Shown one piece after another: positions 15,791 through 22,766 of a stretch of DNA of 44,750 nucleotides. The translations under genes and the position numbers were made by a program. The notes beneath the pieces are model-generated. The model was not told the DNA's origin, ran no database searches, and worked only from the letters and a program-made list of their open reading frames with translations. Numbering within the stretch: position 1 is the stretch's first letter; each line of letters starts with the position of its first letter. The stretch comes from Nitrospira sp. (lineage in GTDB: Bacteria > Nitrospirota > Nitrospiria > Nitrospirales > Nitrospiraceae): contig JAHBWO010000017.1 of the NCBI GenBank assembly GCA_019636945.1, forward strand, positions 1 through 44,750, read 5' to 3'.

Positions 15791-16201
15791 CTATGCTTTG
15801 AAAGGATCGCCCTCCTTACCGGAAAAAATATCATCCTCAGGGCGTGGTAGAGCCACGGAATCTGGAGAGGGCCCGGCTGACATGGTCCCAAAAATAGCAG
15901 GCGCAGTGACAGTCAGGGGCGCTTTCAGCTCGTTTAGTCGAGCCTGGTCAACAACCTTGTTCATGGTTCTGATCTTCTGAATTCTTCCTAGTTCTTCTAA
16001 TGCAGATGAGGTACTGATTGTGGCGTTGTCTGTGACTGCCGTGACATTGTAAGAATCCGCGACATCCGTTCCGGGTCGAAGTTGAACCAATTCTGAAAGG
16101 GTAAGTTTTTCGAACGGTTTGTCAAGACCAGCAAGTCGTACATTCTTGAGGTCTTGAGCGTTTTTTGAAGTGATCATGTTGAGTTGTTTCTTGTCAGGCA
16201 T
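15791..16201 (-). CDS. Candidate RiPP precursor peptide, cysteine-free
   Basis: The 136-residue product starts MPDKKQLNMITSKNAQDLKN and has no cysteine and no signal peptide. The N-terminal two thirds are charged and leucine-rich (FEKLTLSELVQLRPG, SSALEELGRIQ) like a recognition leader. The last about 45 residues are low in charge, then acidic and proline-rich (TAPAIFGTMSAGPSPD, then ALPRPEDDIFSG), and could be the core. It is first in the operon, has the best ribosome binding site of the region (AAAGGAGG, 6 bases before ATG) and is followed after 14 bases by a radical SAM gene. High expression ahead of maturases fits a precursor. Alternatively it could be a non-precursor accessory protein. 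No family was recognised. Confidence 0.65.
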   Translation of the reverse strand: MPDKKQLNMITSKNAQDLKNVRLAGLDKPFEKLTLSELVQLRPGTDVADSYNVTAVTDNATISTSSALEELGRIQKIRTMNKVVDQARLNELKAPLTVTAPAIFGTMSAGPSPDSVALPRPEDDIFSGKEGDPFKA

Positions 16202-16207
16202 GTGAAT

Positions 16208-16251
16208 CCTCCTTTAGGTTGATGATTATTAGCATTTCGGGCTGTTGACAA
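16208..16251 (-). promoter_or_regulatory. Strong RBS and possible sigma-70 promoter of the precursor operon
   Basis: On the minus strand AAAGGAGG (16215-16208) sits 6 bases from the precursor ATG. Upstream, TTGTCA (16251-16246) and TAATCA (16228-16223) are 17 bases apart, a plausible -35/-10 pair. If used, the transcript would begin only about 15 bases before the start codon. The RBS is clear; the promoter is a guess. Confidence 0.4.
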
Positions 16252-16293
16252 ACCGACATTTTTGAAACGCTCCTGCTCTGTTACGGCGACCCG

Positions 16294-16320
16294 CTCATCG
16301 ATTCGAACGAATCGGATGAG
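16294..16320. promoter_or_regulatory. Long inverted repeat upstream of the precursor operon
   Basis: CTCATCGATTCG, two bases, then CGAATCGGATGAG form a near-perfect 12-13 bp dyad with one bulged G. It lies about 95 bases upstream of the precursor start and just downstream of the AAA-fragment gene. There is no U-tract on either strand, so it is a better candidate for an operator or processing hairpin than for an intrinsic terminator. Confidence 0.45.
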
Positions 16321-16377
16321 TAAGGGGCGCAGAAGGATCATTTGGCGGTGACACTATGTGAATCAGACGGTTTCGCA

Positions 16378-16809
16378 TCAACGCGCCTTCCTCGCAAACC
16401 AGCGGCGGACCTGTACCCTCTCCGAAACCAACAGTCCAATAAGATCCATCAGCAGGTCAACACTGGGACGATTGCGGGTTAGGACGTCCTGCAGGTAGTC
16501 AAAAAAGGGTTCGTACCGTGCGTCAATCTCTGGCGCAAGTGCGATGAGTAACGCATCGCTTTCGAATGAATTCAGACGAAAAGCTGCGCTGAGCATCGCC
16601 AGTCGCTCAAACTCTGGATGAGCAAGCTTTGACTCCATCGTAGGCCATGACACAGTTCGAAGAGATCGCGCTGCATCTTCCGCTGTGATTGAAAGGCCTC
16701 GCAGGGGATCCGCTGCAGGTCGTGGATCGACCGCAATTGCAGCGGCAACCATCGAGTTGGGCCGCAGATCGAGATTCTGAAGGGACTTTTGCAATCCAGT
16801 GAGATTCAT
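16378..16809 (-). CDS. Orphan N-terminal piece of an AAA ATPase (winged-helix region)
   Basis: The 143-residue protein contains, at about residues 78-135, a stretch (LNSFESDALLIALAPEIDAR, then YEPFFDYLQDVLTRNRPSVD) that resembles the conserved region preceding the ATPase domain of large bacterial AAA proteins. There it reads LSPFERDxLLLxLAPELDxRY...YLQDDxTRxxPTV. In those proteins an ATPase domain with Walker motifs follows; here the protein ends at SERVQVRRWFARKAR with no P-loop. It is either truncated or a stand-alone adaptor using this fold. It has a plausible start (GGGAACAAGAGA before ATG) and sits between a pseudo-receiver gene and the precursor operon. Confidence 0.6.
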   Translation of the reverse strand: MNLTGLQKSLQNLDLRPNSMVAAAIAVDPRPAADPLRGLSITAEDAARSLRTVSWPTMESKLAHPEFERLAMLSAAFRLNSFESDALLIALAPEIDARYEPFFDYLQDVLTRNRPSVDLLMDLIGLLVSERVQVRRWFARKAR

Positions 16810-16851
16810 TTCTCTTGTTCCCGTTGTTAGCGTAAGGCCGCGTAGATATCC

Positions 16852-17223
16852 TCACCTGCTCCTGGCAGTACTCTCCACTTCAGTCCGAAGCAAATTAACG
16901 ACACCTGTACAACCAAGAGTTGCTACCTGACGCCGATCAGAGCGAAGTTGTTGTGCATAGACCACAGCCAAATCGGACGACACAGTTAATATGGTGAGGT
17001 CTGGATACACAGCCAACAACTGACTGCAAAGGCCAACCTCATCCGTTCCATCTTGTGCAAGAATGACAGCGTCCGCTTTTGTCCTACCGGTTTCTTGAAG
17101 AATTTTCATTGGCCCTCGGCCATCACCCACCACTTCCATGTCCTCTTGCGCTTCAACTAGCTGTCGAACGACATCGGGTACCATTAACGGATGATTCCCT
17201 AATAGCACCCGGATTTTCTTCAC
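16852..17223 (-). CDS. Stand-alone degenerate receiver-domain protein
   Basis: The protein (about 123 residues from GTG 17223; 125 from ATG 17229) resembles a CheY-like receiver domain: IRVLLGNHPLMVPDVVRQLV aligns with the first strand and helix of NarL-type receivers. GAGGG abuts the ATG but is 6 bases from the GTG, so GTG is the better start. The acidic pair is replaced by GN and the strand that should end in the phospho-acceptor Asp reads ADAVILAQDG, so normal phosphorylation is unlikely. There is no output domain. It ends 43 bases before the AAA-fragment gene. It may bind a partner, for example the LuxR-type regulator encoded next to it. Confidence 0.65.
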   Translation of the reverse strand: MKKIRVLLGNHPLMVPDVVRQLVEAQEDMEVVGDGRGPMKILQETGRTKADAVILAQDGTDEVGLCSQLLAVYPDLTILTVSSDLAVVYAQQLRSDRRQVATLGCTGVVNLLRTEVESTARSR

Positions 17224-17325
17224 CCACATCCCTCGTATGTTGATTACTGCAGGACAGTAGATCAGTTCAGACCAAAGTCCAATACATCCAAAGATCTAAA
17301 CAAGATCCATAGGGCGAGAAAAGAA

Positions 17326-17342
17326 GATCTAGAAACTAGATC
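17326..17342. promoter_or_regulatory. Perfect 7-bp dyad, candidate operator
   Basis: GATCTAG-AAA-CTAGATC lies in the 195-base gap between the two regulator genes, about 100 bases upstream of the stand-alone receiver gene. A related AAGATCTAAACAAGATC sequence lies 30-45 bases closer to that gene. Symmetry of this size suits a dimeric regulator such as the adjacent LuxR-type protein. Confidence 0.3.
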
Positions 17343-17418
17343 GCCGGACAAAAGAGAATCCGGACGAACATAGGTTCACACAAAAGAAGTTGAATTGGGT
17401 TACAGTGGTGAGAGTTGG

Positions 17419-18093
17419 TTACGAACGGTGGCTTCGGTGTCTTGCGACGAAGCCGTGTTCTTTGGCATACCGGGCGGCAGAGCGGCGGTTCTGCAAATGG
17501 AGTTTGTCGAGTATGTTATGGACGTGGTTCTTGACGGTTGAGACTCCGATCATTAACTCACTGGCGATTTCTTTATTGCTCAGTCCTCTTTCAATAGCTT
17601 CCATGATGTCCTGTTCGCGGCGAGTGAGGCAGTCTATTTCTGAGGTGCGTACATCGTAGAATCGATTCGCCAATGTTGATATCCGCGTGAAGGCAAGATT
17701 GGCGAGACGCGGCGAACAAATGCTTTCTCCGGCACTGATTGCTCGCACCGTTCTTATGAGGTCTTTGAACGAACCCTCCTGTACCACATAGCCCGAGATG
17801 CCGCCAATCTCAATACAGGCCAATATCGTCTCGTCATGATCCGGGACATCCAACATGATCACTTTGCATTCAGGAGCGACACGACGAAACCGGCGAAGGC
17901 AATCGAGATATTTTTCGAGTGGACGACAGGCCTCTACTAGAAGAACATCGAGGCTGACATCTTTCATATCAACGACGAGTTGTTCAACATCGTGGGCCTG
18001 ATGAACGATGGGAAACGCATTTTGGGAAAGCCCTAGGACCAATGCCTCTCGCAGCAGCCTGTGATGGTGGACGATCCCAATCGACAGTTCCAT
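17419..18093 (-). CDS. NarL/LuxR-type transcription regulator with non-phosphorylatable receiver
   Basis: The protein has 224 residues from ATG 18093 (preceded by GGTGAG); a GTG three codons upstream is the alternative. Its N-terminal half is receiver-like and its C-terminal half is a LuxR-type HTH (LTRREQDIMEAIERGLSNKE, then IASELMIGVSTVKNHV). The receiver is degenerate: the DD pair is HH (residues 9-10 of IVHHHRLLREAL), the phospho-Asp position is Glu54 (LLVEAC) and the switch Lys of GY-x-x-K is Gln (GYVVQEG). Glu in place of Asp can mimic the active state, so it may be a constitutive or ligand-controlled activator. It is the most upstream gene on this strand and the likely regulator of the peptide operon. 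Confidence 0.85.
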   Translation of the reverse strand: MELSIGIVHHHRLLREALVLGLSQNAFPIVHQAHDVEQLVVDMKDVSLDVLLVEACRPLEKYLDCLRRFRRVAPECKVIMLDVPDHDETILACIEIGGISGYVVQEGSFKDLIRTVRAISAGESICSPRLANLAFTRISTLANRFYDVRTSEIDCLTRREQDIMEAIERGLSNKEIASELMIGVSTVKNHVHNILDKLHLQNRRSAARYAKEHGFVARHRSHRS

Positions 18094-18102
18094 GCTTCTC
18101 AC

Positions 18103-18482
18103 CGCTAGGGCACACGAGCAATGACAGAGGCACTACAAGGCACTTAGGTACATTCGCAACTCCAGTAGCCAATATTCTAAAAATGGCTCTATCATAACGG
18201 CCTAAATAATAATAGGTACGTCTGGCCCTACCCGTGCCGTTGCGATGTTCTGTACATCAACGCAGACCACGTGTCACGGTCCTGCCAAGCCTAAACTTTT
18301 CAGCAAGATTGATGCTACGCTGGCCAGAATATTTTTCGTGCACCACGGGCTGAATTTCCTGGAACATTCAACGTAGTTGCTGTTGAAATAGCGGACACGG
18401 AGGCTCCACTGAATCCAATTCGATTCATGATGAATCCAAAAGGATACGGCGACAGGAATACCGGAGTACAAGCGCAGGGCCA
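18103..18482. other. Intergenic upstream of the regulator gene
   Basis: About 380 bases with an AT-rich part near 18165-18220 (TTCTAAAAATGG..., AATAATAATAGG) that probably holds the promoter of the LuxR-type gene. Open frames here have no ribosome binding sites or domains. Confidence 0.35.
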
Positions 18483-18612
18483 TGAAGGACCCGCCCATCG
18501 TCCCCATCTTCTGGGGATAACTTTGTGAGCAAATCGAGTGATGCGCAAGTATTGCCGCGAAGTATGCGCCGTTCAGCAGGTTGCCCATGTTTTAGGCAAC
18601 TGCTGTGTCACA
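18483..18612. repeat. Dispersed repeat, copy 1 (about 125 bp)
   Basis: This stretch matches bases 28866-28990 at roughly 70 percent by eye. Conserved blocks are CGTCCCCATCTTCTGGGG followed by ATAACTTTGTGAGCAAATCGA, and TTGCCCATGTTTTAGGCA. The first block can fold (CCCCA...TGGGG). It codes for nothing recognisable. It precedes the second DUF72 fragment. Confidence 0.55.
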
Positions 18613-18693
18613 AGCAGAACACCAGTGGAGGGAGGAGCCTGGAATATTTAGAATGCCGCATACGCCATAAAGGATAATCGATGCGTTGTGTGA

Positions 18694-19101
18694 CAGGGCT
18701 TTCAGTACGCGGTCGAGATTCGGAATGCAGGTTTGCTGGGTCCTGATTATCGCAAGGTCTTAGAGCATCACGGCGTCGCCCACGTCTACAACCATTGGTC
18801 CTACATGCCGTCGTTACAGGACCAGCATCAACGAATGGAGGAGCGTTTTACGGCTCCATTTACGGTGCTGCGCCTCCTGACTCCGCTCAAGATGTCCTAT
18901 GAAGCCGCGAAGAAGCGAGCCGAGCCGTACACCAAGATTGTGGAAGAACTCCCAGAGATGCGTCGAGACACCGTGGAGCTGGTGAAGAACGCAGTGGAAG
19001 AGAAGCGCCAGGCGTATGTCTCGGTGAATAACCGTAGCGAAGGAAATGCCCCCTTGACGATTCAAGCTTTGCGGAATGCGCTACAAGTCGAGCAGATGTG
19101 A
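18694..19101 (+). pseudogene. DUF72 (YecE-like) protein, C-terminal fragment, copy 2
   Basis: After an in-frame TGA (18691-18693) a 135-codon frame encodes GFQYAVEIRNAGLLGPDYRK, EHHGVAHVYNHWSYMP and RMEERFTAPFTVLRLLTPLK, all close to the C-terminal half of DUF72/YecE TIM-barrel proteins. It ends at a natural-looking C-terminus. About the first 130 residues are missing and no ribosome binding site precedes it, so it is a pseudogene. It is about 80 percent identical by eye to the shorter fragment at 3549-3883 over the shared part. Confidence 0.7.
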
Positions 19102-19106
19102 GTGAT

Positions 19107-19969
19107 GGCATTTCTTTTTGGCCTGTCCTGAAGACAGAAATTGGCCCTCCACACCGGCCGGGCGATCCTCACCGAACACAACGTTCTATATTATCTTCTG
19201 TCCCTTTGGATTTTAAGAAGCTGGACAATCCCTCCGTTCGATAGATGTGCTTGGGAGGCAACAAGATATACCGTGTCCACTGCGGCTCTTTCTCCTCCTT
19301 CTGAACCACGACAATTTCAGGGGCCTGCTGAGCTTCATCTCGATCACTGTAGGTTCTCAGGAACATTGGCCGAATGACCACATCTTCGGGGGGGAAGCGA
19401 ATAGCCGACAACGATGCATTCGTTGGCTCGCCGTAGAGCGTCCAGCGCAACTATGACCAATGTTCCGTAACACATGTAACCTCGCCACTGAAAGCATATG
19501 CAAAAGGTTTCAATGTATCTGATTCGATTCAGTCTGCATCTAAAACGATACAGATTTGAGAAGGAATCACATTGATGAGATTAGAGACCTGAATTATGAC
19601 GGATAGAGCACCCTAGTTGGAGGTCTTAAGAGAATACATAGGTTAATTTGCTTGTTCTGATTCTCCAGGCCAATAAACAGAAGACATAGACAATCGGACA
19701 TCAGTTGATTGAGCTAAAGTTGTCGAGTGGCATATAAAGTGCAGATGTGACTCCAATCCTCATCAGATACCTGTGCAGATTTAGTTGAAATAGTCCTCGG
19801 TCAGGTGAGGTTGCTGTGAATCCAGACGAGATGTGAAGGCTCCGGTTTATTTGACCAGGTGTTGAGTTCTAACCTGTCAGAGAACTTGTGTACTTTTCCA
19901 ATAGGCTTCCATGTCACCTGACCACATGTGTAAGGAAGAGAGTCAAACCCTCTCATGGAGAATTAAGCC
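19107..19969. other. Gene-poor stretch with one doubtful frame (19169-19450, minus)
   Basis: About 860 bases. A 93-codon minus-strand frame at 19169-19450 has fairly natural composition (IRFPPEDVVIRPMFLRTYS, then RYILLPPKHIYRTEG). However, it begins with TTG immediately after a stop and has no ribosome binding site; it may be a gene remnant. From 19500 to 19960 the DNA is AT-rich and non-coding; the promoter for the hydrolase operon is presumably here. Confidence 0.35.
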
Positions 19970-21280
19970 ATGCCATGGCGCAAGATTCCCAATACAGAGA
20001 CCCGCTATGCTTTGATCTGCTTTGACGAGAACGGCGCTGAGGGGAGCGACGATCGCGATGCACCCGGTGGTCGGTTCAGCGATAAAATAATCGACGATGT
20101 TCGGGCGCATCCGCCGACGGACATTTTCCTATTTAGCCACGGTTGGAAAGGAGACGTCAAGGCCGCGGTCGATCAGTATGACCGCTGGATCGGCGCATTC
20201 GTGAACCGCCAGGCTGATCGCGCGCGCATGGAAGCGCGGCGGCCCGGGTTTGCACCCTTGTACATGGGGTTGCATTGGCCCAGCCTACCGTTTGGGGACG
20301 AAGAGATCGGAGCCGGCGCAAACTTCGCGGCCCAGCCTGGCTCAGGCGCTGCGCTTGTCGAGCTCTATACCAAACGTCTAGGCGATAGTCCGGAAGTGCG
20401 AGCGGCGCTGGCAGTGATCTTTGAGGAGGCGCGCACAAACGCAGCAGCGGACATGCTCACGGACAAGGCCCGCAACGCGTATATCCAGCTCGATAAAGCG
20501 CTCGCGTTGGGGAACAGTGAGCTGGGAGGCCCGCCGGACGCCGACCGGGAACCGTTTGACCCCGACGCAGCTGTTGAGACATCCGCCGAACTCGGTGTTG
20601 ATTTCGGTGGCCTCGATCTCGGCGGAGCGATTCTCGCGCCCCTGCGACAGCTTTCGTTCTGGACAATGAAGAAGCGTGCTCGCACGGTGGGAGAGGGAGG
20701 GATGCATACGTTCGTGAAGAATCTTCAGAGCGTCTCATCCAAGATTCGCGTGCATTTAATGGGTCATAGCTTCGGTTGCATTGTCATGTCGTCAGTACTG
20801 GGTGGGCCGGGCGGCTCGACACCGTTGGTGCGGCCAATCGATTCGTGCGTGCTCGTACAAGGAGCGATGTCACTGTGGTCCTTCGCGCAGGATATTCCGC
20901 TATCACCTGGGACCTCCGGCTATTTTCGACGCGTAATCGACGACGGCAAGGTGAGTGGCCCTATTGTCGTAACCATCTCGAGGTTCGACACGGCGGTCGG
21001 ACGCCTGTATCCGGTTGCCGCAGGGCTGGCCCAGCAGGTTGCCTTTGCGGGTCTGCCCAAATATGGCGCGATTGGTGCATTCGGCATCCACAGGGTCGAG
21101 GGAGGTGCAGCCCAAAAGATGCTCCCGGCGGATGTGAACTATCAATTTCAGGCGAGGAAAGTTTACAACCTCGAATCAAGTGAGTTCATTCGAAAGGGTA
21201 ACGGTCTTTCGGGCGCGCATAGCGACATTGATGGCCCGGAGGTCGCCCATGTTATTTGGCAGGCCGCCAATCCTCTGTAA
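19970..21280 (+). CDS. Alpha/beta hydrolase (lipase/esterase-like)
   Basis: The 436-residue protein has an alpha/beta-hydrolase layout. An oxyanion-type HGW motif lies at H57 (IFLFSHGWKGD) and the nucleophile elbow G-H-S267-F-G (VHLMGHSFGCIVMSS). A candidate acid is D338 region (SRFDTAVGRLYPVA) and a C-terminal His lies in the last residues (EVAHVIW). A lid-like insertion of about 130 residues separates the first two motifs. No signal peptide is seen, so it acts inside the cell. The start has GGAG nine bases upstream. It is the first gene of a plus-strand set with a caspase-like protease (10-base gap) and two CHAT proteases. Intracellular hydrolases in such sets may attack lipids after activation; that is inference. 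Confidence 0.8.
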   Translation: MPWRKIPNTETRYALICFDENGAEGSDDRDAPGGRFSDKIIDDVRAHPPTDIFLFSHGWKGDVKAAVDQYDRWIGAFVNRQADRARMEARRPGFAPLYMGLHWPSLPFGDEEIGAGANFAAQPGSGAALVELYTKRLGDSPEVRAALAVIFEEARTNAAADMLTDKARNAYIQLDKALALGNSELGGPPDADREPFDPDAAVETSAELGVDFGGLDLGGAILAPLRQLSFWTMKKRARTVGEGGMHTFVKNLQSVSSKIRVHLMGHSFGCIVMSSVLGGPGGSTPLVRPIDSCVLVQGAMSLWSFAQDIPLSPGTSGYFRRVIDDGKVSGPIVVTISRFDTAVGRLYPVAAGLAQQVAFAGLPKYGAIGAFGIHRVEGGAAQKMLPADVNYQFQARKVYNLESSEFIRKGNGLSGAHSDIDGPEVAHVIWQAANPL

Positions 21281-21290
21281 GGAGACGCGA

Positions 21291-22742
21291 ATGATCGAAT
21301 CCGAAGGTGAAGCATTCGTGATGGGTATTTCAGCCAGCTCGGGGCGGCCCCTCCCAGCAGTGACCACACAAGGACTGACTGATATGGCAAAGAGAGAGAC
21401 GATGCCCAATGGAGTACGGTTCAGTCTTGAGACTCGCGCAGCGCCTGCTACGGCCAAGCTGCGCGGCGTGGTTAGGGACATTGAGGACCCGAACAACCTA
21501 GCCGAGGCCGGATGGGGTATTCTGTTCGCTCGCGATTGCGACCCAGCGATACGACAGGCGCTGCAGCCTCTGGTCGAACTCCGTAAGAAACAAGCTGGAG
21601 ATCTCTTCAAGGTTTTCGAAGGGACAAGCGCTCCAGCCCCTGATGAGCTGGCTGTAAAATGGATCAATCGTAATGGTGCAACGCTGGACGTTGTTGACCC
21701 CTACAACGGGGTCCCTTATTACTTATTGCTGGTTGGTTCACCGGAATCTATCTCCTTCGAATTTCAATACACCCTCGATATATATTGGGCTGTTGGGCGT
21801 CTCTACTTCCCCACGCCTGGTGAATACGCTCGGTACGCAGCTAGTGTCGTCGCTTACGAAACGGCACCTGTCGTGAAAACGAGTCGCCAGATCGCGCTCT
21901 TTGCTACGGCACACGACTTTGATCGTGCGACGCAACTGTTCACGGCAAAAGTCGCGGAGCCACTTGCTAAGTCTGACAATCCATACGGTGCCCTGGGGTC
22001 AAAGCAACAGTTTGCGCTGCGCAGATTCATGGGGAAGGATGCGACGAAGGAGAACTTTGCCAAAGTCTTGAAGGGGGAAATTAATGGCGGCAGCCCAGCC
22101 CTAATCGTAAGTGGCACGCACGGAATGGAATTTGAGCTTGGCGATGCAAGGCAAGCCGAGGAGCAAGGCGCGCTTGTATGTCAGGACTGGCCAGGCTACG
22201 GATCGATTGAAGCGGACCATTGGTTCGCGGCTCGGAACGTACCAGAGACTTCCCGGCTCACCGGCGCCATCCACTTCTGTTTCGCCTGCTACAGCGCTGG
22301 TTGCCCTCGGGAGGACAATTTTGCGAGAACGGAAGCTGGTCCAAGGCAAATTGCGCATCGTCCAATGATCGCGCGACTTCCTCAGGCAATGCTGGCCCAT
22401 CCTGGTGGTGGCGCGCTCGCGTCGATAGGGCACATCGATCGCGCGTGGGCATATTCTTTTATATCAAATGGAGGCAAAGGACAGGTTCAAGGCACTCGAG
22501 ATGTCCTCACAGGAATATTGTCAGGCGATCGAATCGGACATGCGACCGATCAATTCAACATTCGCTGGGCGGCGCTCTCCACCGATCTGACGGAGTCGCT
22601 TCACGCCGCTACCCAACCAATCCTTCCACATGCCGCACTCGCCAACCGCTGGATTGCACGCGACGACGCCCGTAACTACATCATCCTGGGTGATCCTGCT
22701 GTCAGGCTACGCGTGGGCTACATGCCAATACTCAACGGGTAA
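21291..22742 (+). CDS. Caspase-like (clan CD) cysteine protease
   Basis: The start is ATG 21291, seven bases after AAGGAG; the open frame extends further upstream but overlaps the hydrolase gene. The 483-residue product has the clan CD His-Gly and Ala-Cys pair: H277 in ALIVSGTHGMEF and C333 in IHFCFACYSAGCP, each after a hydrophobic strand, as in caspases, gingipains and CHAT proteases. The N-terminal 200 residues include a segment (YYLLLVGSPESISFEFQYTL) like the sub-domain preceding the core in C25-type peptidases. No secretion signal is visible. It lies between the hydrolase and the first TPR-CHAT gene (24-base gap), and probably takes part in a proteolytic cascade with them. Confidence 0.8.
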   Translation: MIESEGEAFVMGISASSGRPLPAVTTQGLTDMAKRETMPNGVRFSLETRAAPATAKLRGVVRDIEDPNNLAEAGWGILFARDCDPAIRQALQPLVELRKKQAGDLFKVFEGTSAPAPDELAVKWINRNGATLDVVDPYNGVPYYLLLVGSPESISFEFQYTLDIYWAVGRLYFPTPGEYARYAASVVAYETAPVVKTSRQIALFATAHDFDRATQLFTAKVAEPLAKSDNPYGALGSKQQFALRRFMGKDATKENFAKVLKGEINGGSPALIVSGTHGMEFELGDARQAEEQGALVCQDWPGYGSIEADHWFAARNVPETSRLTGAIHFCFACYSAGCPREDNFARTEAGPRQIAHRPMIARLPQAMLAHPGGGALASIGHIDRAWAYSFISNGGKGQVQGTRDVLTGILSGDRIGHATDQFNIRWAALSTDLTESLHAATQPILPHAALANRWIARDDARNYIILGDPAVRLRVGYMPILNG

Positions 22743-22766
22743 TTAATACGACGGGAGGAAAGAGAG

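Noticed and set aside
18274..18588. 104-codon minus-strand frame
   Set aside because: It covers the dispersed repeat, and the corresponding frame is not kept in the other repeat copy, so it is unlikely to be coding.
21180..21290. Longer N-terminus for the caspase-like protein
   Set aside because: It would overlap the hydrolase gene by 100 bases without a site, whereas ATG 21291 has AAGGAG at ideal spacing.
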